Shown here: positions 35,815 through 45,458 of the stretch, one piece after another
How the letters are laid out: the number at the start of each line of letters is the position of its first letter
Numbering within the stretch: the first letter of the stretch is position 1
NCBI RefSeq assembly: GCF_029028005.1
Contig: NZ_JAOTPO010000002.1
Span: 62,001 to 126,000, forward strand
Origin: Alkalihalobacterium chitinilyticum
GTDB lineage: Bacteria; Bacillota; Bacilli; Bacillales; Bacillaceae_F
DNA length: 64,000 bases
Reading direction: 5' to 3'
Notes under the pieces: model-generated
Seen by the model: only the letters and a program-made list of their open reading frames with translations
Databases searched by the model: none
What the model was told of the DNA's origin: nothing
Program-made: the position numbers and the translations under genes

Positions 35815-37599
35815 ATGTCTACTCTGAAAGAAAAATTAGCAGTACTTCCTGATCAACCAGGTTGTTATTTGATGAAAGATCGGCAAGGAACGATCATCTA
35901 TGTTGGAAAAGCTAAAATACTAAAAAATCGAGTACGATCCTATTTTACTGGAACACATGATGCAAAAACACAAAGACTTGTCAGTGAAATAGCCGATTTC
36001 GAATATATTATTACATCTTCAAATCTTGAAGCACTTATCTTAGAGATGAATTTAATTAAAAAGCATGATCCGAAATACAATGTCATGCTAAAAGATGATA
36101 AATCATATCCGTTTTTAAAAATCACATCAGAAGAACATCCGCGTTTAATAACAACACGAAATGTAAAAAAAGACGGTGGAAAATATTTTGGTCCCTATCC
36201 AAATGCAGGCGCAGCAACTGAAACGAAAAAGCTGCTCGATCGACTTTATCCATTAAGAAAATGCAATACCCTGCCTGACCGTGTCTGCCTTTATTATCAC
36301 ATTGGTCAATGTTTAGCTCCATGTGTTCAGGAAGTGACTAAAGAGCAAAACCAAGAGATGGTACAAGAAATTACGAAATTTTTAAAGTATGGTCATGAAG
36401 ATGTGAAAAATCAATTACTAGATAAAATGAATAAAGCAGCAGAAGACTTGAATTTTGAGCGTGCAAAAGAATTACGAGACTTAATTCAGCAAATGCAAAC
36501 GGTCATGGAAAAACAAAAGATGTCGATTAACGATAGAATTGACCGAGACGTGTTTGCTTATGCCTACGATAAAGGTTGGATGTGTATTCAAGTGTTTTTT
36601 GTGAGACAAGGAAAGTTGATTGAGAGAGATGTCTCGATTTTTCCATTCTATCAAGAGCCTCTCGACGATGTCTTAACGTTTATCGGTCAGTTTTATTTAA
36701 AAAAAGAACATGTTAAACCGTCAGAAATTCTAGTACCTGAAGAAATCGAAGCCGATTTAGTGGAGCAACTGCTGTCGGTCAAAGTTCTTCAACCGAAAAG
36801 AGGTAATAAAAAAGATCTTCTGAACCTGGCCCAAAAGAATGCAGAAGTAGCATTAAAAGAGAAATTCGCGATCATTGAACGAAATGAAGAGCGGACGATA
36901 AAAGCGGTTGAAAATTTAGGGAAAGCATTAGGTATTTCTACACCATACCGGATTGAGGCATTTGATAACTCGAACATTCAAGGAACTGATCCAGTCTCAG
37001 CGATGATTTCATTTTTAGATGGCAAGCCTAGTAAAAAAGATTACAGAAAGTATAAAGTAAAAGATGTTGAAGGCCCCGATGATTACGCATCGATGCGTGA
37101 GGTCGTTTACCGTCGTTATTCAAGGCTGTTAAAAGAGAATGGTCCATTTCCAGATTTAATTGTCATCGATGGAGGAAAAGGGCAAATCGCCACTGCTCAA
37201 AGCGTCCTGGAGGATCAGCTTGGTCTCTCCATTCCTGTTTGTGGTTTAGCTAAAGATGAAAAGCACCGTACATCACAACTTCTAATGGGAGATCCACCTG
37301 AAGTAGTCCCATTACAAAGAGACAGCCATGAATTTTATCTATTGCAAAGGATACAAGATGAAGTTCACCGGTTTGCGATCACTTTTCACAGACAAGCACG
37401 AAGCAAAACGATGTTTTCTTCTATTTTAGATGACATTCCTGGAGTAGGAGAGAAGAGACGCCGGAAACTTCTCAAGCATTTCGGTTCGATCAAAAAAATG
37501 AAAGAAGCAAACGTCGAAGACTTTAGAAAGATTGCTATTCCAGAAAAAGTGGCAACAGAAATCCTACGTGTATTAAACAGCAGTGAAGATAAAAAGTGA
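35815..37599 (+). CDS. uvrC: Excinuclease ABC subunit C
   Basis: A 594-residue nucleotide-excision repair nuclease that makes both cuts around a lesion held by UvrB. Order: GIY-YIG endonuclease domain (about 12-92, with GCYLM and YVGKA), cysteine-rich centre ([21 protein letters not shown]), UVR helices (about 200-235), RNase H-like domain ([16 protein letters not shown]) and C-terminal helix-hairpin-helix pair ([17 protein letters not shown]). The frame is open from TTG 35725, but ATG 35815 has GGAGGGAGG eight bases upstream and gives the family length. Confidence 0.96.
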   Translation: MSTLKEKLAVLPDQPGCYLMKDRQGTIIYVGKAKILKNRVRSYFTGTHDAKTQRLVSEIADFEYIITSSNLEALILEMNLIKKHDPKYNVMLKDDKSYPFLKITSEEHPRLITTRNVKKDGGKYFGPYPNAGAATETKKLLDRLYPLRKCNTLPDRVCLYYHIGQCLAPCVQEVTKEQNQEMVQEITKFLKYGHEDVKNQLLDKMNKAAEDLNFERAKELRDLIQQMQTVMEKQKMSINDRIDRDVFAYAYDKGWMCIQVFFVRQGKLIERDVSIFPFYQEPLDDVLTFIGQFYLKKEHVKPSEILVPEEIEADLVEQLLSVKVLQPKRGNKKDLLNLAQKNAEVALKEKFAIIERNEERTIKAVENLGKALGISTPYRIEAFDNSNIQGTDPVSAMISFLDGKPSKKDYRKYKVKDVEGPDDYASMREVVYRRYSRLLKENGPFPDLIVIDGGKGQIATAQSVLEDQLGLSIPVCGLAKDEKHRTSQLLMGDPPEVVPLQRDSHEFYLLQRIQDEVHRFAITFHRQARSKTMFSSILDDIPGVGEKRRRKLLKHFGSIKKMKEANVEDFRKIAIPEKVATEILRVLNSSEDKK

Positions 37600-37628
37600 T
37601 TGTCAGAATAAACGTCTTCTGTTAAAAT
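37600..37628 (+). promoter_or_regulatory. Sigma-A promoter of the lysC riboswitch
   Basis: TTGTCA (37600-37605), 17-bp spacer, TAAAAT (37623-37628), starting at the first base after the uvrC stop codon. Confidence 0.82.
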
Positions 37629-37659
37629 GAAAACAACTTAATATACCGAACTTCTAATT

Positions 37660-37850
37660 TGAAGTGGTGGTAGAGGAGCGAAAACCAAGAGTAGGCAAAG
37701 TGAGGAAGATGGGTTCCATAGACTTTTGCTGAAAGGGGAATTCGCCGAAGTGTTGAGAGTCTCATCTCTCTTAATGCTGGACTTGTATTGAATAAGTACA
37801 AGGCTGTCACGCAACCAACCCAAAAGTTGTGTGGAGAACTATCTCACGGA
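37660..37850 (+). promoter_or_regulatory. Lysine riboswitch (L box)
   Basis: The conserved core is present in order: GGTAGAGGAGCG, CCAAGAGTA, CTGAAAGGGGAATTCGCCGA, a P3-type stem, AAGGCTGTCAC and GGAGAACTATCTCACGG. Bound lysine should favour the terminator at 37885-37923 and lower aspartokinase synthesis. Confidence 0.95.
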
Positions 37851-37884
37851 GCAAGGGAACAACTATTACCTTTTTTGGTATTCC

Positions 37885-37923
37885 AAGCAACAGTGAGGAC
37901 TTTTCCTTTCTGTTGCTTTTTTT
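37885..37923 (+). terminator. Riboswitch-controlled terminator before lysC
   Basis: AAGCAACAG / CTGTTGC with an inner AGG/CCT pairing and a T7 run. It is the expression platform of the lysine riboswitch. Confidence 0.9.
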
Positions 37924-37958
37924 GTTTCTTTCTCCTTTACAAGAAAGGATGAAAAATA

Positions 37959-39188
37959 GTGGCGATCATAGTACAAAAATACGGTGGCACCTCTGTAGGG
38001 TCAGTCGAAAGAATTGAACACGTTGCAGGACGTGTTGCCAAAACAGTAGCACAAGGACATCAAGTAGTTGTTGTCGTTTCAGCAATGGGGAAAACAACGG
38101 ACCAACTCGTTAAGTTAGCAAGTGAAATATCGGATAAACCAAGCAAACGTGAAATGGATATGCTTCTTACAACTGGTGAGCAAATAACCATTTCTTTACT
38201 TGCTATGGCACTTCAAAAAAGAGGCCTGGGAGCGACATCTTACACTGGATGGCAAGCTGGCATCGTGACGGAAGACAGTCATAGTAATGCACGAATTTTG
38301 GATATTCAAACGGAAAAAATTCAATCGCAGTTATCCTTAGGGAATGTTGTGATTGTGGCAGGATTTCAAGGTGCGACACATGACGGCGAAATTACAACGC
38401 TAGGTAGAGGCGGCTCGGATACAACTGCTGTTGCGCTCGCAGCTGCATTAAAAGCAGACCGGTGCGATATTTATACAGACGTGACAGGTGTGTATACAAC
38501 AGATCCACGGTTCATTAGCGGGGCGAGAAAGTTGCATTCGATTTCTTATGACGAAATGTTAGAAATGGCTAATTTAGGAGCAGGTGTTTTACATCCTAGA
38601 GCTGTGGAGTTTGCAAAAAACTATCAAGTGAAATTAATGGTTGCCTCAAGTATGGTTGAGGAAGTAGGTACGTTAATCGAGGAGGAAGTTTCAATGGAGC
38701 AAAATTTAATTGTACGCGGGATTGCATTTGAAAACGATGTAACGAAAATCACTGTTTCAGGGTTACCTAATCAAATCGAAACACTTTCAAATGTATTTAG
38801 CTTATTATCTGAACACGGTATAAATGTAGATATTATTATTCAAAACCAAACAGCTGAAGAAAAAACAAGCATTTCTTTCTCAACAAGTCGCTCTTCATTA
38901 GAAGAAGCATTAGAAGTTTTAGATAACCATAAAGAGCAGCTTCAGTTTACAGAATTAACACATGAAGGTGATCTTGCAAAAGTATCCATTATCGGATCAG
39001 GGATGGTTTCCAATCCGGGGGTTGCAGCGCAAATGTTCAAAATTCTAGCTGAAAATGAAATTCTCATTAAGATGGTTAGTACATCAGAAATTAAAGTTTC
39101 AGCCTTAGTTGAAGAGGAGATTATGGTTCCTGCTGTAGAGGCACTTCATAGAGCCTTTCAATTAGAAGAGCAAGAAGTAACTGTATAA
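37959..39188 (+). CDS. lysC: Aspartokinase II (lysine-sensitive), alpha subunit
   Basis: A 409-residue aspartate kinase, first step to lysine, methionine, threonine and diaminopimelate. The N-terminal KYGGTSVG and the GRGGSDTTA motif mark the kinase domain; two ACT domains follow (about 265-409). Start GTG 37959 with AAAGGATG upstream. Control by the lysine riboswitch marks it as the lysine-sensitive isoenzyme. An internal in-frame start encodes the beta subunit. Confidence 0.96.
   Translation: MAIIVQKYGGTSVGSVERIEHVAGRVAKTVAQGHQVVVVVSAMGKTTDQLVKLASEISDKPSKREMDMLLTTGEQITISLLAMALQKRGLGATSYTGWQAGIVTEDSHSNARILDIQTEKIQSQLSLGNVVIVAGFQGATHDGEITTLGRGGSDTTAVALAAALKADRCDIYTDVTGVYTTDPRFISGARKLHSISYDEMLEMANLGAGVLHPRAVEFAKNYQVKLMVASSMVEEVGTLIEEEVSMEQNLIVRGIAFENDVTKITVSGLPNQIETLSNVFSLLSEHGINVDIIIQNQTAEEKTSISFSTSRSSLEEALEVLDNHKEQLQFTELTHEGDLAKVSIIGSGMVSNPGVAAQMFKILAENEILIKMVSTSEIKVSALVEEEIMVPAVEALHRAFQLEEQEVTV
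38694..39188 (+). CDS. lysC: Aspartokinase II beta subunit (internal in-frame start in lysC)
   Basis: Within lysC, codon 246 is ATG and is preceded by GAGGAGGAAG with a gap of about seven bases, an ideal ribosome site inside a coding region. Starting here gives a 164-residue protein made of the two ACT domains. B. subtilis makes its AKII beta subunit in exactly this way, from Met246. The site is seen; actual synthesis is inferred from that precedent. Confidence 0.82.
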   Translation: MEQNLIVRGIAFENDVTKITVSGLPNQIETLSNVFSLLSEHGINVDIIIQNQTAEEKTSISFSTSRSSLEEALEVLDNHKEQLQFTELTHEGDLAKVSIIGSGMVSNPGVAAQMFKILAENEILIKMVSTSEIKVSALVEEEIMVPAVEALHRAFQLEEQEVTV

Positions 39189-39202
39189 AAAGTTTCCTTA
39201 TA

Positions 39203-39248
39203 AAGAGTCCTCACTTGATCGTCTTTATGACATTAAGTGGGGACTTTT
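39203..39248 (+). terminator. Rho-independent terminator after lysC
   Basis: Stem AAAGAGTCCTCACTT / AAGTGGGGACTTTT with a 19-base loop. Confidence 0.82.
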
Positions 39249-39266
39249 AATAGTGCTTATTTTTTT

Positions 39267-39447
39267 GCGGACTGAGAGGCCCTTATTTTAGCGAAAACCA
39301 TCATGTTTGGATATTTCCCGGACTCACAGGCCCTTATCTAGTCCAAATCACTGATAAATATCACAAATAGTAGTAAATAAGGGCTTCTGAGTCCTCTAAA
39401 TTAATAAATACTACACATTCGACAGGAATAAGGGCCTGTGAGTCCGC
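39267..39447. repeat. Four copies of the ~20-base intergenic repeat
   Basis: Forward copies at 39267-39290 and 39320-39339, reverse copies at 39373-39396 and 39426-39447. GGACTCACAGGCCCTTAT (39320-39337) and ATAAGGGCCTGTGAGTCC (39428-39445) are a perfect 18-base inverted repeat. Same family as 35498-35624. Confidence 0.78.
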
Positions 39448-39463
39448 TCAATTAAATTTCGAA

Positions 39464-39511
39464 GCGCACTGCATTTAAAACGCGCACTGCATTCAAAGCG
39501 CTGCATTCAAA
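39464..39511 (+). repeat. Short direct repeat GCGCACTGCATT
   Basis: GCGCACTGCATTTAAA, GCGCACTGCATTCAAA and the shortened GCGCTGCATTCAAA follow one another between the inverted repeats and the yslB stop. Confidence 0.6.
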
Positions 39512-39579
39512 AACGCTACAATCGAAACAATATAAAGGCTCACCTTTGAATCGACGCCAAACGGCCGAATGCGCCTTCC

Positions 39580-40002
39580 CTATACAGGGTCCTTTAAATC
39601 CCACTTTAATGTTATGAGTGCCTTATCTTTTTTTTCTTGAACAATCGCTTCGGTGATAAGTTTCTTTTGGTTTTCAATTTGTTCCGCTAAAAAGCCTGCT
39701 TCTAGTTGATAAGTAACAGGGACTCTCTCCAGATGAAAAGGGGAAACAAGTTCTAAAATGAGTTCATCCTTTTTTTCTTTAGTGAGAGTTATGCTTCCCC
39801 AACCAATGGTAGAGAAAAACTCAATAATATCGTCCATATTTTCTCTTGGATACTGTCTTGCAATATTTTTCCCAGCCCAATATAAGATATTTTCATGATC
39901 TTTACCTAATAAATCAGACATGAGAACATTTCGTATTAAATGGTGTCCAAATAGAGGAATCACCTGTTCACTCTTTTGTATAGTTTGCTCGGTTTTCTTC
40001 AT
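39580..40002 (-). CDS. yslB: YslB-family protein (DUF2507)
   Basis: A 140-residue soluble protein of the YslB family. The central LYWAGKNIARQYPRENMDDIIEFF segment is the conserved core; the family has been related to the V4R fold, but no function is known. Ribosome site GAGGAG about eight bases before the start. It lies next to lysC as in B. subtilis, but reads toward it. Confidence 0.82.
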   Translation of the reverse strand: MKKTEQTIQKSEQVIPLFGHHLIRNVLMSDLLGKDHENILYWAGKNIARQYPRENMDDIIEFFSTIGWGSITLTKEKKDELILELVSPFHLERVPVTYQLEAGFLAEQIENQKKLITEAIVQEKKDKALITLKWDLKDPV

Positions 40003-40079
40003 TTATGTAACTCCTCTCTTATCATTTATTATAATCACACATTTTGTTTTTCTCTATGTTCAATTTGTTGGATTTTAAA

Positions 40080-40108
40080 TTTACTTTATAAAATTAATCA
40101 TGTATACT
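40080..40108 (+). promoter_or_regulatory. Sigma-A promoter of the K+ transporter gene
   Basis: TTTACT (40080-40085), 17-bp spacer, TATACT (40103-40108). Confidence 0.68.
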
Positions 40109-40136
40109 AAACCGCGAACGAAGCGGAGGTAAATTT

Positions 40137-41483
40137 ATGAAATTAGCGCTTAACCAGTTTCTAACACCTTTTCGAATTATTTTATTATCGTATGTTATTG
40201 CAATGATTGTTTTCAGTATCCTTTTGTATCTTCCCATATCTCATCAGGAAGGTGTAACTCTTAAATTTTCAGAGGCATTGTTCACTTCTGTTAGCGCGGT
40301 TAGCGTAACAGGGTTAACCGTCGTCAATGTCTCAGAAACATACAGTTATTTTGGAATTTTTTTCTTAGCGCTGGCGATCCAGTTAGGTGGAATAGGTATT
40401 ATGACACTAGGAACGTTCGTGTGGATGTTATTTGGAAGAAAGATCATCTTATCCCAGCGTATGCTCATCATGGTCGACCAAAATCAAAATACATTTTCAG
40501 GTCTTGTGAATTTAATGAGGGGGATCTTATTTGTCGCATTAATCATTGAGCTAATTGGTGCCCTTATTCTTGGTACATATTATATAAGATACTTTGATAC
40601 GATTGGGGAAGCGTATTATCAAGGAGCGTTTGCAGCATTAAGTGCATTTACAAATGCTGGTTTTGATATTACAGGTCAATCTTTAATTCCTTTTGCGAAT
40701 GACTATTATGTTCAACTAGTTGTTATTTTATTAATTTTCGCGGGGGCTATTGGTTTCCCGGTCTTGTTAGAAGTAAAAGAATATTTTTCAAAAGAAAATC
40801 CAAACTTCAAATTTAGTTTATTTACGAAAATCACGACAACAACTTATTTTGCGGTTTTTCTGGTTGGTGTTATTGGCATATGGCTGCTTGAGCTAGGTCA
40901 TTTTTATGAAGGGCTCGCATGGCACCAGCAATTATTTTATTCTTTATTTAACTCAGCAACGTCACGTAGTGGTGGTCTAGCAACGATGGATGTATCGGAA
41001 TTAAGCATAGCCACGCTCCTATTTATTTCCGGTCTGATGATTATAGGAGCAAGTCCTTCTTCTGTAGGTGGTGGAATACGTACTACGACTCTTGCGGTTA
41101 TGTTCTTAACGATTTGGAGCTTTGCTTTAGGTAAATCAGATGTAAAGGTTTTTGGCAGAGAAATTCATCCTGAAGACCGTCAAAAATCTTTCATTGTATT
41201 AAGTGTTTTTATACTGCTGTTGTTTAGTGCAGTCATTTTGATCTCAGCATTTGAAGGCGGTAAAGTCCCATTGATGGCGATTATCTTTGAAACAGCCTCT
41301 GCGTTCGGTACATGCGGGTTGTCGATGGGGATAACAGCTGACTTAAATCTAGCCAGTCAGTTTATTCTAATGATTTTAATGTTTATCGGTAGGGTGGGTT
41401 TAGTAGCGTTCCTATTCTCCATCCGACGTAAGGAAACAAAAAGTCATTATAAATATCCAACTGAGCGAATTATTATCGGTTAA
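40137..41483 (+). CDS. TrkH/KtrB-family potassium uptake protein (KtrB/KtrD-like)
   Basis: A 448-residue membrane pore of the Ktr/Trk superfamily with four M1-P-M2 repeats. The four selectivity-filter segments are seen: SAVSVTGLTV, SAFTNAGFDI, SATSRSGGLAT and SAFGTCGLSMG, each with the key glycine. A positively charged residue follows filter 3 in the gating region. It normally works with a cytoplasmic KtrA/KtrC regulator, which is not encoded in this window. Ribosome site GCGGAGG. It is an insertion between yslB and sdhC relative to B. subtilis. Whether it is KtrB or KtrD cannot be decided. Confidence 0.88.
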   Translation: MKLALNQFLTPFRIILLSYVIAMIVFSILLYLPISHQEGVTLKFSEALFTSVSAVSVTGLTVVNVSETYSYFGIFFLALAIQLGGIGIMTLGTFVWMLFGRKIILSQRMLIMVDQNQNTFSGLVNLMRGILFVALIIELIGALILGTYYIRYFDTIGEAYYQGAFAALSAFTNAGFDITGQSLIPFANDYYVQLVVILLIFAGAIGFPVLLEVKEYFSKENPNFKFSLFTKITTTTYFAVFLVGVIGIWLLELGHFYEGLAWHQQLFYSLFNSATSRSGGLATMDVSELSIATLLFISGLMIIGASPSSVGGGIRTTTLAVMFLTIWSFALGKSDVKVFGREIHPEDRQKSFIVLSVFILLLFSAVILISAFEGGKVPLMAIIFETASAFGTCGLSMGITADLNLASQFILMILMFIGRVGLVAFLFSIRRKETKSHYKYPTERIIIG

Positions 41484-41552
41484 TAGCATCAGGTTATCGT
41501 TTTCCAACCTGAAACCGAACAGCTTTACGTTGTGTAGAAGAGAGAAGAGTTT

Positions 41553-41582
41553 GAGAGCCAGGCTTTGCTTGGCTCTTTTATT
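41553..41582 (+). terminator. Rho-independent terminator after the K+ transporter gene
   Basis: Stem AGAGCCAGG / CTTGGCTCT followed by TTTT. Confidence 0.82.
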
Positions 41583-41584
41583 TG

Positions 41585-41931
41585 ATTGTTTCTATAAGAT
41601 TTAATGTTTGGCCATCGCATATTGCCTATTTCGTTTAGTTTCGCAAAAGCACAGCATTAGCGCAGTTTACGACTGAACCGCAAAAAGAAGATCAATACAA
41701 AACATGATCCTTACTATTAAAAGTTTCCTTAACTTAGTAGGTTATGAAATTTAAGACTATTTTCATATTTTTCATTACAATTTACGCAAAATATGAGAAA
41801 ATATTATAAGAAACCCCTATAATATTCAATGAACGAGGTGTATTTTCTAGTAAATCATTCATTAATAATATATATTCTAGTTAAACTGGTGTTAAATTTG
41901 AATTTTTTGAATATATCCTGTATACGTTTTC
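41585..41931. other. AT-rich intergenic region, no gene seen
   Basis: About 350 bases with no supported reading frame. Several TATAAT-like boxes occur (for example near 41818), but none has a convincing -35 partner. It probably belongs to the sdh control region. Confidence 0.35.
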
Positions 41932-41960
41932 TTGACGATATAAGTCGATGGGAGTAAAAT
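41932..41960 (+). promoter_or_regulatory. Sigma-A promoter of sdhCAB
   Basis: TTGACG (41932-41937), 17-bp spacer, TAAAAT (41955-41960). The untranslated leader would be about 160 bases. Confidence 0.8.
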
Positions 41961-42127
41961 GAATTTGTCGCAATATATTCACAGAAACTTTACTAAAGTT
42001 TCATATTTTATCTTATTAATGCTTTACGAAAACAGGATAGGGAGGTACAGCATTATAAGCGAAAAGAAAAGAGATAACTAGAGAACAAGGTGCTAAAAGT
42101 CAAAAAAATTTGTGGGGGGACATTTGT

Positions 42128-42757
42128 ATGGCTGGAAATCGAGAGTTTATGAATCGGAAGCTGCACTCGTTATTGGGTGTCATTCCAGTTGGATTATTCT
42201 TAGTTCAACACTTAGTTATTAACCATTTTGCTACTAGAGGTGCTAGTGCTTTCAACGAAGTAGCGCACTTCATGGAAAATCTTCCATTTCGTTATTTTTT
42301 AGAGATTTTCTTAATCTTTATCCCATTACTTTATCATGCAATTTATGGACTTTATATTGCTTTTCAAGCTAGAAATAATGTAAATAATTACGGATTTTTC
42401 CGTAACTGGATGTTTGTTTTACAACGTTGGACGGGGGTCATTACGTTAGTCTTCGTTGTATGGCATGTTTACGAAACTCGTATTCAAGCAGCGTTTGGCG
42501 CTGAAGTTAATTATAATATGATGGCGGATATCTTAAGTAGTCCGTTTATGCTAGTGTTCTACTTTGTTGGTGTTATCGCTACGATCTTCCATTTTGCGAA
42601 TGGATTATGGTCATTTGCTGTTTCTTGGGGTATTACAGTTACTCCTCGTTCGCAAGTTATCTCTACTTACGTAACAATCGGTATTTTTGTAGCCCTTACT
42701 TGGGTAGGTGTTCGTGCAATCTTAGCATTTATTAATCCAGAACTAGCAAACATTTAA
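42128..42757 (+). CDS. sdhC: Succinate dehydrogenase cytochrome b558 subunit
   Basis: A 209-residue membrane anchor with five helices and several helix histidines (for example in LVQHLVINH, LLYHAIYGLY, VVWHVYE, TIFHFANG) that fit binding of two haems b. It anchors SdhA and SdhB and reduces menaquinone. ATG 42128 (MAGNREFMNRKLHSLLG) has GGGGGGA seven bases upstream; the TTG at 42110 lies before that site. First gene of sdhCAB. Confidence 0.94.
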   Translation: MAGNREFMNRKLHSLLGVIPVGLFLVQHLVINHFATRGASAFNEVAHFMENLPFRYFLEIFLIFIPLLYHAIYGLYIAFQARNNVNNYGFFRNWMFVLQRWTGVITLVFVVWHVYETRIQAAFGAEVNYNMMADILSSPFMLVFYFVGVIATIFHFANGLWSFAVSWGITVTPRSQVISTYVTIGIFVALTWVGVRAILAFINPELANI

Positions 42758-42770
42758 GGAGTGAGCGATT

Positions 42771-44540
42771 ATGAGTAAAGGAAGAGTTATTGTTGTCGGT
42801 GGTGGATTAGCCGGATTAATGGCAACTATTAAAGCTGCAGAAGCAGGCGTACCAGTCGATTTATTTTCATTAGTTCCAGTTAAACGTTCTCACTCAGTAT
42901 GTGCGCAAGGTGGAATTAATGGTGCTGTAAATACAAAAGGTGAAGGTGACTCACCTTGGGAACACTTTGATGACACAGTTTACGGTGGAGACTTCTTAGC
43001 AAACCAACCACCAGTAAAAGCAATGTGTGAGGCGGCTCCTGGAATTATTCACTTAATGGACCGCATGGGTGTAATGTTTAACCGTACTCCAGAAGGATTA
43101 CTAGATTTCCGCCGCTTTGGTGGTACTCAGCATCACCGTACAGCGTTCTCAGGTGCAACGACTGGACAACAGTTACTATATGCACTAGATGAGCAAGTAC
43201 GTCGTTGGGAAGTTGCTGGTCTTGTAACAAAATATGAAGGCTGGGAATTCTTATCTGCTATTAAGGATGACGAAGGCGTCTGTCGCGGGATTACTGCACA
43301 AGACTTAAAGACGATGGAAATCCATCACTTTGCAGCTGATGCAGTAATCATGGCTACTGGTGGTCCTGGTATTATCTTTGGTAAATCTACTAACTCAGTT
43401 ATTAACACTGGATATGCTGCTGCTTCTTTATATGAGCAAGGAGTATATTATGCAAATGGCGAGTTTATTCAAATCCACCCAACAGCAATCCCTGGTGATG
43501 ACAAACTTCGTTTAATGAGTGAGTCAGCACGTGGAGAAGGTGGACGAGTTTGGACATATAAAGATGGTAAACCATGGTATTTCCTTGAAGAGAAATATCC
43601 TGCATACGGTAATCTAGTACCGCGTGATATCGCAACACGTGAAATCTTCGATGTTTGTGTTGAGCAAAAACTAGGTATTAACGGCGAAAACATGGTTTAT
43701 TTAGATCTTTCTCATAAAGATCCAAAGGAACTTGATATTAAACTTGGTGGTATCATCGAGATTTATGAAAAGTTCATGGGTGATGACCCTCGTAAAGTAC
43801 CAATGAAAATTTTCCCTGCGGTTCACTATTCAATGGGTGGTATGTGGGTTGATTACAACCAAATGACAAATATCCCGGGTCTATTTGCTGCGGGTGAGTG
43901 TGATTATTCACAACATGGTGCCAACCGTTTAGGTGCTAACTCATTATTATCAGCTATTTATGGCGGTATGGTTGCAGGACCTAACGCAGTTGAATATATC
44001 AAAGGCTTAGAAAAGTCTGCTGATGCAGTTTCTTCAAGCGTATTTGAAGATGAGAAGAAGAAAGAACAAGAGCGCTACGATAACATTCTAAAAATGGATG
44101 GTAAAGAAAACGCGTATGTTCTTCATAAAGAGCTTGGTGAGTGGATGACTGACAACGTTACAGTTGTTCGTCACAATGACAAGTTATTAAAAACCGATGA
44201 AAAGATCCAAGAATTAATGGAACGTTATAACAACATTAATATTATTGATACAGCGAAGTGGAGTAACCAAGGTGCTTCATTTACACGTCAATTAAAAGGT
44301 ATGTTAAACCTAGGCCGTGTAATTACACTAGGTGCTTACAACCGTAACGAAAGTCGTGGAGCGCACTATAAACCTGAGTTCCCAGAGCGTAATGACGAAG
44401 AATTCATGAAGACAACAATGGCTAAATACAATGCTTCTACTGGTAACCCTGAATTCCATTACGAAGATATTGACGTTTCTTTAATTCCACCACGTAAACG
44501 TGACTATACGTCGAAAAAACAAGGAGCTGCTAAATCATGA
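42771..44540 (+). CDS. sdhA: Succinate dehydrogenase flavoprotein subunit
   Basis: A 589-residue catalytic subunit with covalently bound FAD. The dinucleotide fold GGGLAG (10-15), the flavinylated H41 in RSHSVCAQGG, and the active-site segments HPTAI and the arginine of ARGEGGR are present. Ribosome site AAGGAGTGAG. Its last four bases (ATGA) overlap the start of sdhB. Confidence 0.97.
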   Translation: MSKGRVIVVGGGLAGLMATIKAAEAGVPVDLFSLVPVKRSHSVCAQGGINGAVNTKGEGDSPWEHFDDTVYGGDFLANQPPVKAMCEAAPGIIHLMDRMGVMFNRTPEGLLDFRRFGGTQHHRTAFSGATTGQQLLYALDEQVRRWEVAGLVTKYEGWEFLSAIKDDEGVCRGITAQDLKTMEIHHFAADAVIMATGGPGIIFGKSTNSVINTGYAAASLYEQGVYYANGEFIQIHPTAIPGDDKLRLMSESARGEGGRVWTYKDGKPWYFLEEKYPAYGNLVPRDIATREIFDVCVEQKLGINGENMVYLDLSHKDPKELDIKLGGIIEIYEKFMGDDPRKVPMKIFPAVHYSMGGMWVDYNQMTNIPGLFAAGECDYSQHGANRLGANSLLSAIYGGMVAGPNAVEYIKGLEKSADAVSSSVFEDEKKKEQERYDNILKMDGKENAYVLHKELGEWMTDNVTVVRHNDKLLKTDEKIQELMERYNNINIIDTAKWSNQGASFTRQLKGMLNLGRVITLGAYNRNESRGAHYKPEFPERNDEEFMKTTMAKYNASTGNPEFHYEDIDVSLIPPRKRDYTSKKQGAAKS

Positions 44541-45292
44541 GTGAAAACAAAATTATAAAATTTATTGTAACTCGTCAAGAAGATCCTAACAGCGCCCCTT
44601 ATCAAGAGGAATTTGAAGTTCCATATCGTCCAAATATGAACGTTATTTCGGCTCTTATGGAAATTCGTCGTAATCCAGTAAATACAAAAGGGGAAAATAC
44701 GACACCAGTAAACTGGGAAATGAACTGCTTAGAAGAAGTCTGTGGAGCATGTTCAATGGTAATCAACGGAAAGCCTCGCCAATCGTGTACAGCTCTTGTT
44801 GATCAATTAGAACAACCGATTCGTGTTGAACCGATGAAAACTTTCCCTGTCGTTCGTGACTTAGTCATTGACCGTAGTCGTATGTTCGACTCACTTAAGA
44901 AAGTTAAAGCATGGATTCCAATTGATGGAACATACGATTTAGGTCCTGGACCACGTATGCCGGAAACAAAACGTCAATGGGCGTATGAACTTTCAAAATG
45001 TATGACTTGTGGTGTATGTTTAGAGTCTTGTCCGAATGTAAACAGTAAATCAGATTTCATCGGACCAGCACCATTATCTCAAGTTCGATTATTCAATGCT
45101 CACCCAACAGGGGAGATGAACAAAGAAGAGCGTTTAGAAACAATTATGGGAGATGGCGGACTTGCTAACTGCGGTAACTCACAAAACTGTGTTCAGTCTT
45201 GTCCAAAAGGTATTCCATTAACAACTTCTATCGCAGCTCTTAACCGTTCAACAACGATCCAATCATTCAAAAACTTCTTCGGAAGCTATTAA
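44537..45292 (+). CDS. sdhB: Succinate dehydrogenase iron-sulfur subunit
   Basis: A 251-residue subunit. The plant-type 2Fe-2S site is C64-C69-C72-C84; the C-terminal clusters use CMTCGVCLESCP and CGNSQNCVQSCPKG. Electrons pass from FAD through it to SdhC. Overlaps sdhA by four bases, so translation is coupled. Confidence 0.97.
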   Translation: MSENKIIKFIVTRQEDPNSAPYQEEFEVPYRPNMNVISALMEIRRNPVNTKGENTTPVNWEMNCLEEVCGACSMVINGKPRQSCTALVDQLEQPIRVEPMKTFPVVRDLVIDRSRMFDSLKKVKAWIPIDGTYDLGPGPRMPETKRQWAYELSKCMTCGVCLESCPNVNSKSDFIGPAPLSQVRLFNAHPTGEMNKEERLETIMGDGGLANCGNSQNCVQSCPKGIPLTTSIAALNRSTTIQSFKNFFGSY

Positions 45293-45302
45293 TAACACCA
45301 AG

Positions 45303-45337
45303 AAGGCTCTCCTTACCTACAGGAGAGCCTTTTTTTA
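45303..45337 (+). terminator. Rho-independent terminator after sdhB
   Basis: Perfect 10-bp stem AAGGCTCTCC / GGAGAGCCTT with a T run. Confidence 0.94.
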
Positions 45338-45458
45338 TGTATCATCTTATGATTGCTACTTTGTGTTTTTGCATAATTATGCTAAAATTCCATATAGCAG
45401 AAAAATAAAGATATATTAAAAAAATAAAAAGGTAAATTAGAAAGTTGAGGTAAATCAA

